The translations under genes were made by a program, and so were the position numbers. Shown here one piece after another: positions 12,146 through 24,477 of a stretch of DNA of 64,000 bases; position 1 is the first letter of the stretch; each line of letters opens with the position of its first letter. The notes beneath the pieces are model-generated. The model saw only the letters and a program-made list of their open reading frames with translations. It made no database searches and was not told where the DNA came from. Origin of the DNA: Adineta ricciae (Eukaryota; Rotifera; Eurotatoria; Adinetida; Adinetidae); contig CAJNOJ010000312.1 in the NCBI GenBank assembly GCA_905250025.1, positions 49,484 through 113,483 of the forward strand. The letters are read 5' to 3'.

Positions 12146-13105
12146 TTACAGAGTCTGTCGAACAGATACAACTGCAGTTCGTCGTCTTGTTTCATGTATA
12201 TCATCCATTGGAGCTACATTTCTTCGACGTTTCCAACCAAAATTCATAATTTTGTTAACTAAATCTGGTATTGCAGACAGACATGTTGCTGGTAGTAATA
12301 ATGGCATGTAGTAAAGAATGTATTCCAAGGTTGTATATTGATCGGCCATGAATGAGGGCATTGCGGTCATTTGAATGAGACTCACGATGACAAGTGGTGA
12401 CCAAAGTGCAATATGCAGCGTAGAGATAGCCCAAAACTGCAAGATCATTTTCCTATGTCGTCGCCAATTGATTGCTGGTTGATGAGACATTTTTTCCCTG
12501 ACGACTCGAATGATCAATAATGCATTGACAAGAATATTAATACCAAGCGAGACACATACATTGAAAACAAAGTCATAGATGCCTAAGAAACCCGTATAAG
12601 TGTAACATGGAGGTCCGCAAAGAAGTGTTTCATAGTTCCATGCATTAGTACATTGTGAATTGGAAACGATCAGAATCAGATATACAATCGGTGCCCATAT
12701 GAGACAAATGATCAAAGGTAAGACATGAAGGATCCATTTTTTCCATCCAACTTGAGTCATATTTTGTGAATGGAAAACAAGTATGTTTCTTTCGATGGAT
12801 ATCCATGCCATAAGAAACAACGCTGTTGTGTCACAAGAGAAACTTAACCAAACCCACCAGGCACAGAAAGCATCTGATTCCGGCCAAAGTCTTCCACGAT
12901 AGTAAAACGACAGTGCTACTGGCAAATCGAAAATCAATTGAACGAAATTGAGAATCAGCAAAACGAGCCAACTATGATGTTGTTGTTTTAAGCGAGTCGC
13001 CGGTTTTTGCGCAAAGTATATGAAGATAATCAATGAAATACAAATAGCTTGAATTTCAAAGATAAGTGCCAAAGAAAATTCAATTCGATAGAACATGACT
13101 TCCAA
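12146..13105 (-). CDS. Rhodopsin-like GPCR, version 1
   Basis: A single-exon frame of about 319 residues with seven hydrophobic segments. The third ends in SIERNILVFH, a DRY-like motif changed to ERN. Cys residues sit before TM3 (FCAWW) and in the second extracellular loop (LLCGPPC), fit for the conserved disulfide. The short basic tail contains KRRR and TRRRTAVVS, possible phosphorylation or retention signals. It resembles the large intronless receptor family of bdelloids; ligand unknown. The conserved start could be the first or the fourth codon (MEVM or MFYR): the other version has Leu at the first, so the inner Met is the safer choice. Confidence 0.8.
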   Translation of the reverse strand: MEVMFYRIEFSLALIFEIQAICISLIIFIYFAQKPATRLKQQHHSWLVLLILNFVQLIFDLPVALSFYYRGRLWPESDAFCAWWVWLSFSCDTTALFLMAWISIERNILVFHSQNMTQVGWKKWILHVLPLIICLIWAPIVYLILIVSNSQCTNAWNYETLLCGPPCYTYTGFLGIYDFVFNVCVSLGINILVNALLIIRVVREKMSHQPAINWRRHRKMILQFWAISTLHIALWSPLVIVSLIQMTAMPSFMADQYTTLEYILYYMPLLLPATCLSAIPDLVNKIMNFGWKRRRNVAPMDDIHETRRRTAVVSVRQTL

Positions 13106-14483
13106 CTAGTAAAGCAAATCTAACAAGAATAAATGCACGACAACTTTAGTTAGGAAAAAAAAAGAAGGATATGACTGTGACGCGTAATCAAAAGCAGAAA
13201 ACCACTACGCTAATGAAGTCTGGAATAGAATTAAGAAAAAATACCCTATTTATGTACCCATCTGATTCATCGAAGTTTTTTCACTGCTGCAGAAGAGATG
13301 TTTACAAAATTTTGAAAATTTGACACTAATACATTGACATGAGGAATCGACAAAGTAGTTTAATTGATTTTTTTCTTAGAAATGCGATTAAAATCTATAA
13401 AAAACAAAATAAGACTAGAAAGCACTCTCCATGGCGTCGCAGAAAATATCCAACAGACAAGTATTTTTTGTTCCAATACTGTCGAAAGTAAATAGAAATA
13501 AAGAGGGAATCGATTTGAGCAGACTTGTTTCTTTGTTTATGCGCAACATAGAAGCACAAGAACATTCGTCACGAAAAACAAAACTTTTAGAATTAGAAGG
13601 ATAAGACTGATGACCTGAAACGCACTCTGAATACATTTCGGAGCAAAAGACGAAGTAACTCTTACGAAGCTCAATAGAGAATTTGCAAGACTTTCTACGG
13701 ATTTCTCGATCTCATTACTACGTAATTTACAAAGGCCACAAATACTCTTTATAAAATACTATTCACACGTTGATAATTGATCAATTAAAATTTAAATGGC
13801 ATAGTTTCCTCAAATAGATTTCACAGTGTTTTGAGAGGAAATGATTATCAGAACGTTTAGCAAACTAATTTGTACGTCAATTTAACAAAATAAATCTATT
13901 CCTTTGAGATTTGTGAAACTCTTTTGATAATCTTTTCTTAGTCGATGAAAAAGTGTTTAGAGTCTTTGAAGGAAAGAAATTTCTATTCTTGTCCGTGACG
14001 CACAGCTTCAATGTTTGAATAACAATGAAATATCCTATTCTACGCTTCACGGACAAATGCTGACGCACAAAAATCTTTTATTTTTGTTCAATAATGAACT
14101 AAAACACGTTTGACTGACTTAAATGTTTTACATTTCCGCCGCATTTTTAATTCAAAGAATTTGATCTGGGAAACGATGCGTCACACATCTAACAAACCGT
14201 TTCGTTCATTTCATCAATGAGCATGCCCGAGAAATATTTATATCCTTTGATCTGAAAGTACAAATTCTTCATCCCCAAGTGACTTTTAAACACTTTCGCC
14301 ATCAGTACTGAAATACCTTGTTATGTTTTGCGCCTCTTAACTCACTGCACTTTGATGCTATGATCAATATCCACTTTGTGATGTATAAGAAAGAAGCTCT
14401 TTTAATTCTGTTATCAAAGCGCGAGAGATAGAATGGATTTTACAATAATTTGATATTTTCAGCAGCCTTTATCAAAAAGAATG
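13106..14483. other. Intergenic region, no supported gene
   Basis: Homologous to 20878-22308. Small open frames occur on the minus strand (for example 13415-13636 and 13877-14068), but the other version breaks them with indels, so selection for coding is not apparent. It probably contains regulatory sequence for the flanking minus-strand genes. Confidence 0.4.
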
Positions 14484-14791
14484 TCAAACATTTAAAAGTA
14501 AAAACAGAGCGAAGATCAATATTTTCAACGGGCTGATCGAGTTGGTTCCACAATAACTAAAGTAAATCTCATAGAAATATTCACATACGAATGTTGACCT
14601 TACCCGACTACTGATGTCGACCATTTACAAGCATCGAAAGGCGATGTTACACATGCTTGACTACACGCTACTGTTGTACATGCATAGGAATGCATCAGGC
14701 CAACATAATATGGACAATAACAGGTACATTTGTACGCAATTGTGTTACTAATGAATAGTAACATCAAAATCAGAGAGGTTTTTCGAAGCAT
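14484..14791 (-). CDS. Small Cys-rich secreted or GPI-anchored protein, two exons (version 1)
   Basis: Exon 1 (14604-14791) encodes a signal peptide (KTSLILMLLFISNTIA) and a compact Cys-rich domain (CTCYCPYY ... CSQACVTSPFDACKW). The apparent stop after SVVG lies in a GTAAGG donor. A 47 nt intron ends in TTTAG and joins exon 2 (14484-14556), which adds YCGTNSIS and a hydrophobic tail (LKILIFALFLLLNV) before the stop. The version at 22309-22616 has the same splice and only conservative changes. The Asn/Ser followed by a C-terminal hydrophobic run suggests a GPI-anchor signal. About 86 residues; function unknown, perhaps cell-surface defence or recognition. Confidence 0.7.
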
Positions 14792-15494
14792 TGGTGCAAA
14801 TTCATAATTCAATCGACTTTTTTCAAAGTATTTAACTATTGTGCAAAAGAAAACATTATCTTAATAGATAAATAATTGCACTTGATAATAATTTGTTTTC
14901 AAATTAAATATTTAATCGAGAGAATAGGTGACAGTTGTAGTAAATCGTACGCACATACTCCTTTGACCTATATTCAAGCGGCATCTTTTTTCGTGCAACA
15001 TATTTGAGCAAAACTACGTTCGACTATTTATGTAGGAGAAAAATGGCATCTTTTTTACGTCAATAAAAACATCGGCGATTGTGTTTATCGAGAAACCATT
15101 TCAGAGGTAATTTCATCTGAAATTTCTTTCTTGTGAAAGGCATACAAAATCAAGGCTATATATACAAATATTCTATGAGATTTGAGAAAGCTGAATTCCT
15201 TCGTAAGGAAAGGAACTCATTCTAGTCTCGAATAGAATACGATTCACATTCAGAGGAGTAGTGCATGATGACACTGCTGATTTTCTATTCTGTGAAAGTT
15301 TCGATAAATGATAGATAAAATCACATACACACACTGTCTCTTGCGTTCTGTTTGTCTTCAATTATACGGTGACAGAATGGAAGAGATGAATCATCAGCAA
15401 CTGATGAGATGTTTTCTTATTTTTTGACCTCACAAGTATTCATCAATGTACTAAACTACTATTGCTTTATTTTCAGACTTGTACGTACGTCAAG
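14792..15494. other. Divergent promoter region
   Basis: AT-rich spacer between the minus-strand Cys-rich gene and the plus-strand unknown gene, conserved at 22617-23316. A pyrimidine tract with CAG at about 15474-15478, shortly before the ATG at 15495, may be the acceptor of a 5' UTR intron. Confidence 0.35.
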
Positions 15495-15972
15495 ATGTCG
15501 TTCTTTGATCTTGCGAATAATCCAACAACTGCAATTAAATCGAAATCGAGTGAAAGGAGCCAAGCAATCGATATTTCCAACTTTCGTCCGAAGAATAAAA
15601 AACCCATCGGGGTGGATTGGGATGTCAATCCGGGAGATATACTATCATGGAGTGATTACAGGGCGACCAATGTTTATTTGTGAGTAGAAAAATTGCAAAA
15701 CGATCTTGACTGATAGATTTTTTTAGTGTTACTGATAAGAGACTTCTTCGCAAAAATCGAGACACGTCTGGTTCTGGCTTTTTGACAATTCCACTTTCGA
15801 TTACACGACTCTTCCCATCTGCGCTGCAACATTATGCCTCAGTATTGGAGAGTGAATCTGACCTGATTTCGGCAATCGAACTTGCTCCGACGGATGGGAT
15901 TTTTGCTGAAAAATTCGGATCGCCATTGCCCGACACGATTCGTCAAAGAACGGATATTTCATTCGTATACAA
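15495..15972 (+). CDS. Unidentified three-exon protein, 5' part (version 1, cut by contig end)
   Basis: Exon 1 runs from 15495 (MSFFDLANNPTTAI) to a GTGAGT donor after 15679; exon 2 begins at 15728 after TTTTTTTAG and is cut by the n at 15973 within the codons for VYN. The 28185-28600 fragment continues from almost exactly this point, so the two contigs probably form one allele of the complete gene at 23317-24214. No known domain is recognised. Confidence 0.7.
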
Positions 15973-15973
15973 N

Positions 15974-17302
15974 CAGCTGTAACGACCAAAACACGTTCTT
16001 TGCTTAATCGTTGACAAAACTCGTTTTGACAAGCGAATATAGGTAGGTTTGCTTTCTTCCTTTCTTCTTGACGTTGTTCCAATGTCTTTAACGTTTTCGA
16101 TGATTCAAAAGGTCCTTTCTCGTTGGTATACCTTAAAGCACCAAACAAGACTCGATCGGATGGATGCGTTGTATGCGGACAAGCAGGATTCGCGCATTTT
16201 CTGCCATCTTGGCATGGATCCCAATTGGTAGGATGAAGATTGTGACAGTAATAGTTACCACAATTGACACCTTCATCGCATAACATCGATCGTCCCGGCG
16301 GATGATTCTCCGAACAATCGAGATCTTTGCAATCAACGCCAAAAAAGCATACTTTTCGGTTTGATGGATGTAGACAAGTACATGCACTATTGTAACAGTG
16401 TAGACCGTATATACAATCTTTTAATCGATTATCCGAATGTAATGCATCACACTGCCACGCTTGACCATTGTCAAATTCGGTGCGAACAGGTGGACGGGTT
16501 GAAGGATGTAAACATTGGCATTCTGTATCTGTGCAATTCGCTGCTTTTTTACATGGCTTTGTTCTACCAATCGGATGGTCAGCTTTGCAATCAAAATTTT
16601 CGCAGTGAGTACCGTCATTGCATGTTCCAGTTTCGTCAGTTTTTCTTGAAAAAGCATCACTTGGTAAGCACACAGAGGGTCTCGAATGTATAGCAGGCGT
16701 GTTGGTACTACGTATTTCTCGGATGACAGGTCTTTGATCGAATTGAAAATTACGATCACTTTGACGCGATTGACGTGAAGTTGCTGAATCTGCTGTTGTG
16801 ATGCGGTAATTATTGCTATTTTTATCATCGTCACTACTTTCTTGATCTCGAGATATCAATGTACGATGTTCTTCAAATGTAAGAAAAAATTCAGAGTTAA
16901 ACTATGTGCTACACGACCATATTCAATGAAGAGTGACTTACTCGGTGTAAACATTGCCGGCTTTTGTGCAGAGACGAGACGAGGCTTCATATGAGATTGA
17001 GTTTCAGACATCTGTGGTCGAGAAGTTGGTGGACATAACGATCTACTTCTACCTTTTTCATTGGTCTTCACCGCTTTACATTTTATTTCATAGGTACAAA
17101 CCTTTTCCCCATCCCACCGTTGTGCAAACCTATTAGCAGCACTTTCATTTTCGAAGTTGTTTATCCATGCAAAAAAATTCGGTCCGGATTGATTTCTCGG
17201 TACGGTAACTCTACTTTCTTCGATACTAAGTTCCCTGGCTAAGTCGCCAGTCTCAACGAGACGTCGTAGACACGTCACTTTCACGCACCATATTGTTATC
17301 AT
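15974..17302 (-). CDS. 5' end of the DEAH-RBR-PARP-WWE gene, second version
   Basis: Exon 1 (16942-17302) and exon 2 (15974-16846) match 9825-10185 and 8858-9729 with a few percent change. The splice sites, RRM-like domain and all CCCH fingers are kept; the contig ends just inside the helicase Walker A region. In this version the frame is also open upstream to 17437, but the ATG at 17302 is the one shared by both. It is probably the allele that continues into the contig 6273-7586, with which it overlaps by about 45 bases. Confidence 0.8.
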
Positions 17303-18744
17303 ATATCGACGATTTCTACAGAAATTGAGTTGTGCACGATGAAAAGTAAAATTTCGTACGCGAGAAACTACTTGAATGTTTGCTCTCAACAACAATATCT
17401 TCTTTACGTTGGGGAATTTTTTTCTCTTTTCTGACAAATTTTACTTATTTTTCTCGCACCGACAGATTAAAAAAAACAGTCAACTTTAGTTACACACTCT
17501 TATGGGAGCGAAACAGTGAGGTTTTCTTATTAGTTGGAACTCGATTTTGCCATTAATCGTAAACCAAACAATGAAAGGCACTCTCTGTTTACACAAAAAT
17601 ACGCACATACACTTACGAATCACACAAAAAGAGGTAGATGTATAATTTTGCGGTTTACTTTCTAATAACTTACAAAAAATATTTTTTTACAGTCGTCATC
17701 GCTAATGAACTGCCTATAGTTATATCTCTGAAAAGAAAAAAACCGATGTCACGAAAATCGGCTAAAAATTGCCGATTTATCGTGTTTTTTTTTCTATCGA
17801 TTTATGCGATATATCCTCTGTATGCTAGGTATGATTGAACCTGTTTAGTTTCATTCATGCATATATATTTAGTCATTCATATTCATTATGAAATTCAAAT
17901 ATGTATACATGATTCCACACGATCAGAAATTAAGAAACAATTAAAGTTTTAAAACAACAAAAAAGAGAAATATTTAACAAAGACTTATACAGTTAGTACA
18001 GTAATAATCTGAAATAAAAAAAAGCAATCATATGTAATCTAAGTCGAGGAAGATGGAATCAAATAATATTCTACTAAAATAAACATATTACCTTCGATGG
18101 AAAACCTTTTTTTCAATCTGAAAATGAAACGACAAAGACATAAATGAACGAAACGTTTGTTAAGTTCGATCATTATATAAGTCGTCCAATGTTAAATAAG
18201 GCACACTAGCGACTCTGTTAAGAAAAGAAGTTCAGCTATATGGATTGCAGCAAAAGCAATATGCTAAAAAAATGTATGAGAAGGACAGATAATACTAAAT
18301 CTACCAAAATATAATTTTTTTCTCAATTAATTAATGAATTGAATGTTAATTACAAAAATCGGCGATTAACGACGATAAATCGCTCTGATATATCAACGAT
18401 TTTTATAGTATATATTATCCGTTCTATGAACGCTGGAAAATCCTGATTAATCGGTGATTTTTTTCCTATATCTGATTATTTACGATTTTACGTTAACTTT
18501 TTCGAAAATCGACAAAATCGCGCCGATTTTCATGACATGGGAAGCGATACAAACTGGAATGTTATTTTTATCGTGAACGTTAGGTGATCAGCGAAATTGA
18601 ACCGATGGGCAGATGACGCTATAGTATACCAAGATATTATGACTAAGTAGATTGCTTTTGCGTAGAAAGTGAATGGTAAACAGAATGTATGAAGAAAGTT
18701 ATCATAGGACAATTTGTTGCGCTTGTTATTAAATGTGGGCGAAG
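17303..18744. other. Intergenic region specific to version 2 in part
   Basis: 17303-17555 is the conserved upstream region of the helicase gene. 17556-18708 is AT-rich sequence absent from version 1 and includes, at 18360-18530, repeated CGATTTTT/AATCGG-type motifs. No gene was found; it may hold a degenerate transposon. Confidence 0.4.
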
Positions 18745-19544
18745 TCAGATACATTTATAATCATATGATGATGGTGAACTGTTAGGATATAATATGAACA
18801 ATCTTTCCTTTCGTCATTTTCCATCCAAACAATCAATATTCTACTTACTTACGCACTCCAATGCAAATTTTTAGGAAATACATTGACTATTATGACACCG
18901 ATATTTGTTTTCATTACATTCATTCAATTTGAGTTCTTCACAATATCGTTCGTCTTCACTATTAAGACAATCAATTCTTCTGTTACATATTTCACGCCAA
19001 TCAAGACAGAATAGCCATGATTTTCCCTGGCAATTTTCGATGAATCGATAACATGTACCTGCGTTCTCTGATTGTGTTGATCGTCGAATGAAAATTTCGC
19101 TGAATGTTATCGATGGATCATAAGAAAATTGAAATTCACATTTTGTACCAAACCATGGTGATGAACAATTGTAAAAGAAAGTTCTGTTACTTATTTCATA
19201 TTTTTCAGAAATATTCATCGGTAAAAACCAACCTAATAAATCTTCGCCAATGATACCATGATGTTTTAATGTTTTTACATCAAGTTTTGTTATCAGATTT
19301 TCATCCATCGTATATTTTGACTATATTCTTCATCAAATTTTGATCGGCGACAATATGTAATTAAATAATAATTACGAATATAGGTTGCATGAGTAATTAA
19401 ATATTTATCCATATCCCAAGCAGCATAGAGACAAACAAATGCAGATGAAGAACTACTCTCATCATTTGTATGGTATAATATATAATGAGCATGAATTATA
19501 TGATAGAAAGTAAGAACAACAACTAAGAGATGTAGGTGAACCAT
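18745..19544 (-). pseudogene. LDL-receptor class A domain secreted protein, decayed (version 2)
   Basis: The start (19544, signal peptide HLHLLVVVLTFY) and the LDLa Cys pattern match 10974-11766. Lesions here: a 2 nt insertion near 19320 that shifts the frame, a nonsense TAA directly after QCIS near 18872-18875, and an extra A near 18825. The 8 nt block and the Gln codon lost from version 1 are intact here. Both versions are therefore broken, at different places. Confidence 0.6.
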
Positions 19545-19926
19545 TCTTTCACTCTATTTCTTTAGTAACCATTTGCATTATGTATGCATATGTAATCATA
19601 AAATATGCTTTTACTCCATTCTTCTTACAGATAAAGAACAAAGCACAAGTTTACTTTTCATTTTTTGTTGTATAAGCTCACGAAACATTGGTATTTACTT
19701 CTGTTTTAAAGAGAATCTGTCGTTTTAATTTATTAATGTTCGACAAATGTAATTTTTTGTTAGTGTCATTCTTCAGTGACATCATGCCTTTCTCTCTTAG
19801 TTGTTATGCATGCATATAAACGATGAAAAAGAAGCCACAATCCGCTTCCTCCTCGCTTTTAACCTTAACCTATACATCATTTGCAGATATGTTTATAATT
19901 TATTGAGAATATGCGTATATAGTCAA
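19545..19926. other. Spacer between LDLa pseudogene and GPCR gene, version 2
   Basis: AT-rich counterpart of 11767-12145; no gene seen. Confidence 0.4.
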
Positions 19927-20877
19927 TTACAGAGTTTGTCGAACGGATACAACTGCAGTTCGTCGTCTTGTTTCATGCATGTCATCCACTGCAACTACAT
20001 TTCTTCGACGTTTCCAACCAAGATTCGTAATTTTGCTAACTAAATCTGGTATTGCAGACAAACATGTTATTGGTAGTAATAACGGCATGTAGTAAAGAAT
20101 GTATTCCAAGGTTGTATATTGATCCGCCATGAATGAAGGCATTGCAGTCATTTGAATGAGGCTCACGATGACAAGTGGTGACCAAAGTGAAATATGCAGT
20201 GTAGAGATAGCCCAAAACTGCAAGATCATTTTTCTATGTCGTCGCCAATTGATTGCTGGTTGATGAGACATTTTTTCCTTGACAACTCGAATGATCAATA
20301 ATGCATTGACAAGAATATTAATGCCAAGCGAGATGCATACATTGAAAACAAAGTCATAGATGCCTAAGAAACCCGTATAAGTGTAACATGGTGGTCCGCA
20401 AAGAAGTGTTCCATAGTCCCATACATTAGTACATTGTGAATTGGAAACGATCAGAATCAAATACACAATCGGTGCCCATATGAGACAAATGATCAAAGGT
20501 AAGACGTGAAGGATCCATTTTTTCCATCCAACTTGAGTCATATTTTGTGAATGGAAAACAAGTATGTTTCTTTCGATGGATATCCATGCCATAAGAAACA
20601 ACGCTGTTGTGTCACAAGAGAAACTTAACCAAACCCACCAGGCACAGAAAGTATCTGATTCCGGCCAAAGTCTTCCACGATAATAAAATGACAGTGCTAC
20701 TGGCAAATCGAAAATCAATTGAAAAAAATTGAGAATCAGCAAAACGAGCCAACTATGATGTTGTTGTTTTAAGCGAGTATTCGGTTTTTGCGCAAAGTAT
20801 ATGAAAATAACCAATGAAATACAAACAGCTTGAATTTCAAAGATAAGTGCCAAAGAAAATTCAATTCGATAGAACAT
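19927..20877 (-). CDS. Rhodopsin-like GPCR, version 2
   Basis: Allele of 12146-13105 with mostly conservative changes; the seven helices, SIERN motif, loop Cys residues and the TRRRTAVVSVRQTL tail are kept. An in-frame ATG lies upstream at 20973, but version 1 has a stop in that extension and Leu replaces the first Met of version 1, so the shared MFYR start at 20877 is chosen. Intact in both versions, so probably a functional receptor. Confidence 0.8.
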   Translation of the reverse strand: MFYRIEFSLALIFEIQAVCISLVIFIYFAQKPNTRLKQQHHSWLVLLILNFFQLIFDLPVALSFYYRGRLWPESDTFCAWWVWLSFSCDTTALFLMAWISIERNILVFHSQNMTQVGWKKWILHVLPLIICLIWAPIVYLILIVSNSQCTNVWDYGTLLCGPPCYTYTGFLGIYDFVFNVCISLGINILVNALLIIRVVKEKMSHQPAINWRRHRKMILQFWAISTLHISLWSPLVIVSLIQMTAMPSFMADQYTTLEYILYYMPLLLPITCLSAIPDLVSKITNLGWKRRRNVVAVDDMHETRRRTAVVSVRQTL

Positions 20878-22308
20878 GACTTCCAACTGGTAAAGCAAAT
20901 CTAATAAGAATAAACGCACGACAACTTTAGTTAGAAAAAAAGAAAGAAGGATATGGTCGTGACGCGTAATCAAAAGCCGAAAACCACTACGCTAATGAAG
21001 TCTAGAATAGAATTAAGAAAAAAATATCCTATTTATGTACTCATTTGATTCACCGAGACTTTTTCACTACTGCAGAATTGAAAATTTGATACTAATATAT
21101 TGACATGAGGAATCGACAAAGTAGTTTAATTGATTTTTTTCTTCGAAATGCAATAAAATCTATAAAAAAATGTATTCTCTTAGGATAATTGCAGCAAAAT
21201 AAGATTAGAGATCATTCTCCATGGCATCGCAGAAAATATCCAACAGACAAATATTTTTGTTCCAATGCTGTCGAAAGTAGATAGAAATAAAGAGGAACTC
21301 GATTTAAGCAGACTTGTTCCTTTGTTTATACGCAACATAGAAGTACAAGAACATTCGTCACGAAAAATCAAAATTTCAGAATTAGGCTGATGACATGAAA
21401 CGCACTCTGAGTAAGTTTCGGAGAAAAGGACGAAGTGATTCTTATGAAGCTCAATAGATAATTTACCAGATTTTCTACGGATTTCTAGACCTCATTACTA
21501 TGTCATTTACAAAAGTCGCAAATGCTCGTTATAAAATACTATTCTCACATTGATAATTGATCAATTAAAAATTAAATGCCAGTTTCCTCAAATAGATTTC
21601 ATGGTTATTTGAGCGGAAATGGTTACCAGAACGTATAGAAAACTAATTTCTATTTCAATTCAACATAATGAAAATATTACTTTTGGGATTTTTCAAAATC
21701 TTTTGATAATCTCTTCTTAGTCGATGAAAAAGTGCTTAGGATCTTTGAAGGAAGCAAGTTTCTATCCTTGTCCGCGACGCACAATTTCAATGTCTGAATG
21801 TAAATGAAATATTCTACTCTATGCTTCACGGAAAAGTGCTGACACACAAAAATCTTTTGTTTTTCTTCATAAAAAACTAAAACACGCTTGAGTAACTTAA
21901 ATGTTTTACATTTCCACCGCATTTCTAGTTCAAAGAATTTGATCTGGAAATTAGCAATGCATCACACATCTAACGAAGCGTTTCGTTCATTCCATTAATG
22001 AATATATCCCAGAAATATGTATATCCTCTGATCTGAAAGTACGATTTCTCCGTTCTCAAGTGACTTTCAAACTCTTTTTCGCTGAGTTTGACAAAATGTG
22101 AATCGAAGAATTTATTTCGAATTCCATCAACACTGAGATATCTTGCCATACTTTGTGCCTCTGAATTCATTACACTTTAATTCTATAATCAATGTCCACA
22201 TTATAATGAATAAAAAAGAAATTCTTTTGATTCCATTGACAAAGCACGAGAAACAGAATGAATTTTACAGTAATTTGATATTTTCAGTAGTCTTTATCGA
22301 ACAGAATG
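20878..22308. other. Intergenic region, version 2
   Basis: Counterpart of 13106-14483 with many small indels; the short minus-strand frames (such as 21180-21371, 21677-21922 and 21970-22170) are not shared in frame. No gene is supported. Confidence 0.4.
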
Positions 22309-22616
22309 TCAAACATTAATAAGTAAAAACAGAGCGAAGATCAATATTTTCAATGGATTGATCGAGTTGGTTCCACAATAACTAAAGTAAATCTCATAGA
22401 AATATTCACATACTAATGTTGACCTTACCCGACTACTGATGTCGACCATTTACAAGCATCGAAAGGTGATGTTACACATGCTTGACTACACGCTACCGTT
22501 GTACACGCATATGAATGCATCAGACCAATATAATATGGACAGTAACAGGCACATTTGTACGCAATTGTGTTACTAACGAATAGTAACATCAAGATCAGTG
22601 ATGTTTTTTGAAACAT
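22309..22616 (-). CDS. Small Cys-rich secreted or GPI-anchored protein, two exons (version 2)
   Basis: Exon 1 is 22429-22616 and exon 2 is 22309-22381, separated by a 47 nt intron (22382-22428) with GTAAGG donor and TTTAG acceptor, all at positions matching version 1. The upstream Met of version 1 (MNYEF) is Ser here, which fixes the start at the inner Met (MFQKTS). The hydrophobic C-terminal tail differs only by Ser to Asn and Leu to Ile changes. Confidence 0.7.
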
Positions 22617-23316
22617 GGGTGTAAATTCATAACTTAATCGACTTTTTTCAAAGTATTTAACTATTTTGCAAAAGACAACATTATCTTAATAGATAAATAA
22701 TTGCACTTGATAATAATATATTTTCAAATTAAATATTTAATCGAGAGAATAGGTAACAGTTGTAGCATATCGTACACACATACTCTTTCGGCCTATATTC
22801 AAGAGGCATCTTTTTTCGTGTAACATATTTCAGCAAAAGGAAACTACGTTCGACTGTTTATATAGGAGAAAAATGACATCTTTTTTATGTCAATAAAAAC
22901 ATCGGCGATTGTGTTTACTGAGAAACCATTTTCAAGAGGTAATTTCAACGGAAATTTCTTTCTTGTGAAAGGCATACAAAATCAAGCTTATATATACAAA
23001 TAATCTATGAGATTTAAGAAAGTTGAGTTCCTTCGTAATAAAAAGAACTGATTTTAGTCTCGAATAGAATATGATTCACATTCATAGTAGTGCATGATTA
23101 CACTGCTGATTTTCTGTTTTGTGAAAGTTTCGATAGATGATAGATAAAATCACACACACTCTTGCGTTCTGTTTGTCTTCAGTTATACGGTGACAGAATG
23201 GAAAAGATGAATCATCATCTATTGATGAGATGTTTTCTTATTTTTTTGACCTCACAAGTATTCATCAATGTACTAAACTATTATTGCTTTATTTTCAGAC
23301 TTGTACGTACGGCAAG
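22617..23316. other. Divergent promoter region, version 2
   Basis: Counterpart of 14792-15494; AT-rich, no gene. Confidence 0.35.
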
Positions 23317-24214
23317 ATGTCGTTCTTTGATCTTGCGAATAATCCAACAACTGCAATTAAATCGAAATCAAGTGAAGGGAGTCAAGCAATCGATATTTCC
23401 AACTTTCGTCCAAAGAATAAAAAACCCATCGGGGTGGATTGGGATGTCAATCCGGGAGATATACTATCATGGAGTGATTACAGGGCAACCAATGTTTATT
23501 TGTGAGTAGAAAAATTGCGAAACGATCTTGACTGATAGATGGTTTTTAAGTGTTACTGATAAGAGACTTCTTCGAAAAAATCGAGACACGTCTGGTTCTG
23601 GCTTTTTGACAATTCCACTTTCGATTACACGACTCTTCCCATCTGCGCTGCAACATTATGCCTCAGTATTGGAGAGTGAATCTGACCTGATTTCGGCAAT
23701 CGAACTTGCTCCGACGGATGGGATTTTTGCTGAAAAATTCGGATCGCCATTGCCCGACACGATTCGTCAAAGAACGGATATTTCATTCGTATACAATCCA
23801 ATGGATGAATCACTCTATATAACAGTTAATGGAGAAGAAAGTGATGGATATTCCAGTACTGAAATCAAAACAGAAGATATTGTAGATTATATTAATTCTG
23901 CAAACGATAAGAAAGTAGCATTTATTGTCAACTATGATATCAAAGTAGGATTTTTCTCGTAGAGAAATTCTTTTAGGATTTGTTTTCTGTAGGGTAAAGA
24001 ATCATGCGAAAAATGGCCAACACTTTTACCAAAAGATTTACCGATAGGCTGGCGTTGTAATCAGCATGGTGGAACGTCGTATGGAGAAGATTGTATCCAA
24101 GGTGCGTGGAGATTTGAAGGACCAGAAAAGGCAAAAGAGAAAGCTCACGCAGTCGCAGAGCGCTTCTACGATGGATTTAACGTTAGTATAACTTGGGAAA
24201 CGGAGTCGAGTTGA
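23317..24214 (+). CDS. Unidentified three-exon protein, complete version
   Basis: Exons 23317-23501, 23551-23944 and 23993-24214 give about 266 residues. The introns are about 48 nt with GTGAGT and GTAGGA donors; the frame joins in both alleles. The protein is soluble and acidic in the middle, with no signal peptide or membrane segment. The last exon is the most distinctive: a Cys/Trp/Gly-rich module (GWRCNQHGG, DCIQGAWRFEGP, AERFYDGF) ending in SITWETESS. I do not recognise the family. A polyadenylation-like AATAAA lies near 24243. It converges on the SLC18 gene. The splice sites decide the reading: the stop in ...VGFFS is intronic. Confidence 0.75.
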
Positions 24215-24477
24215 GACTATATTTGATTGGCTTTTGTTTGACAATAAACATGACCTGACATATATTGCACAACTTTGCCAAAGGGCATGTCATTTTCGAA
24301 GTTATTCTCCGTTCTTTTTGTAAAAGTAAACAGGTTGGTGATAGAGAGTTATGAGAAACCGGATAAGACTCCGATGCATGCTCAACAATACAAAACTTTA
24401 TTTTAATTAGTAAACCGTTTGACAAACAAACAGCAATGTCAACACATTGTATCGTCGATCCCAATATTTGTTGTTAT

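Larger units (their letters stand above)
8858..23801. repeat. Long duplicated block, likely two alleles in series
   Basis: 8858-15972 and 15974-23801 carry the same five genes in the same order and orientation with a few percent divergence and some large indels. The join falls at the n of 15973, exactly where homology restarts. Confidence 0.85.

Noticed and set aside
13415-13636. Small minus-strand gene upstream of the GPCR
   Set aside because: The other version (21180-21371) changes frame and stop; no conserved peptide.
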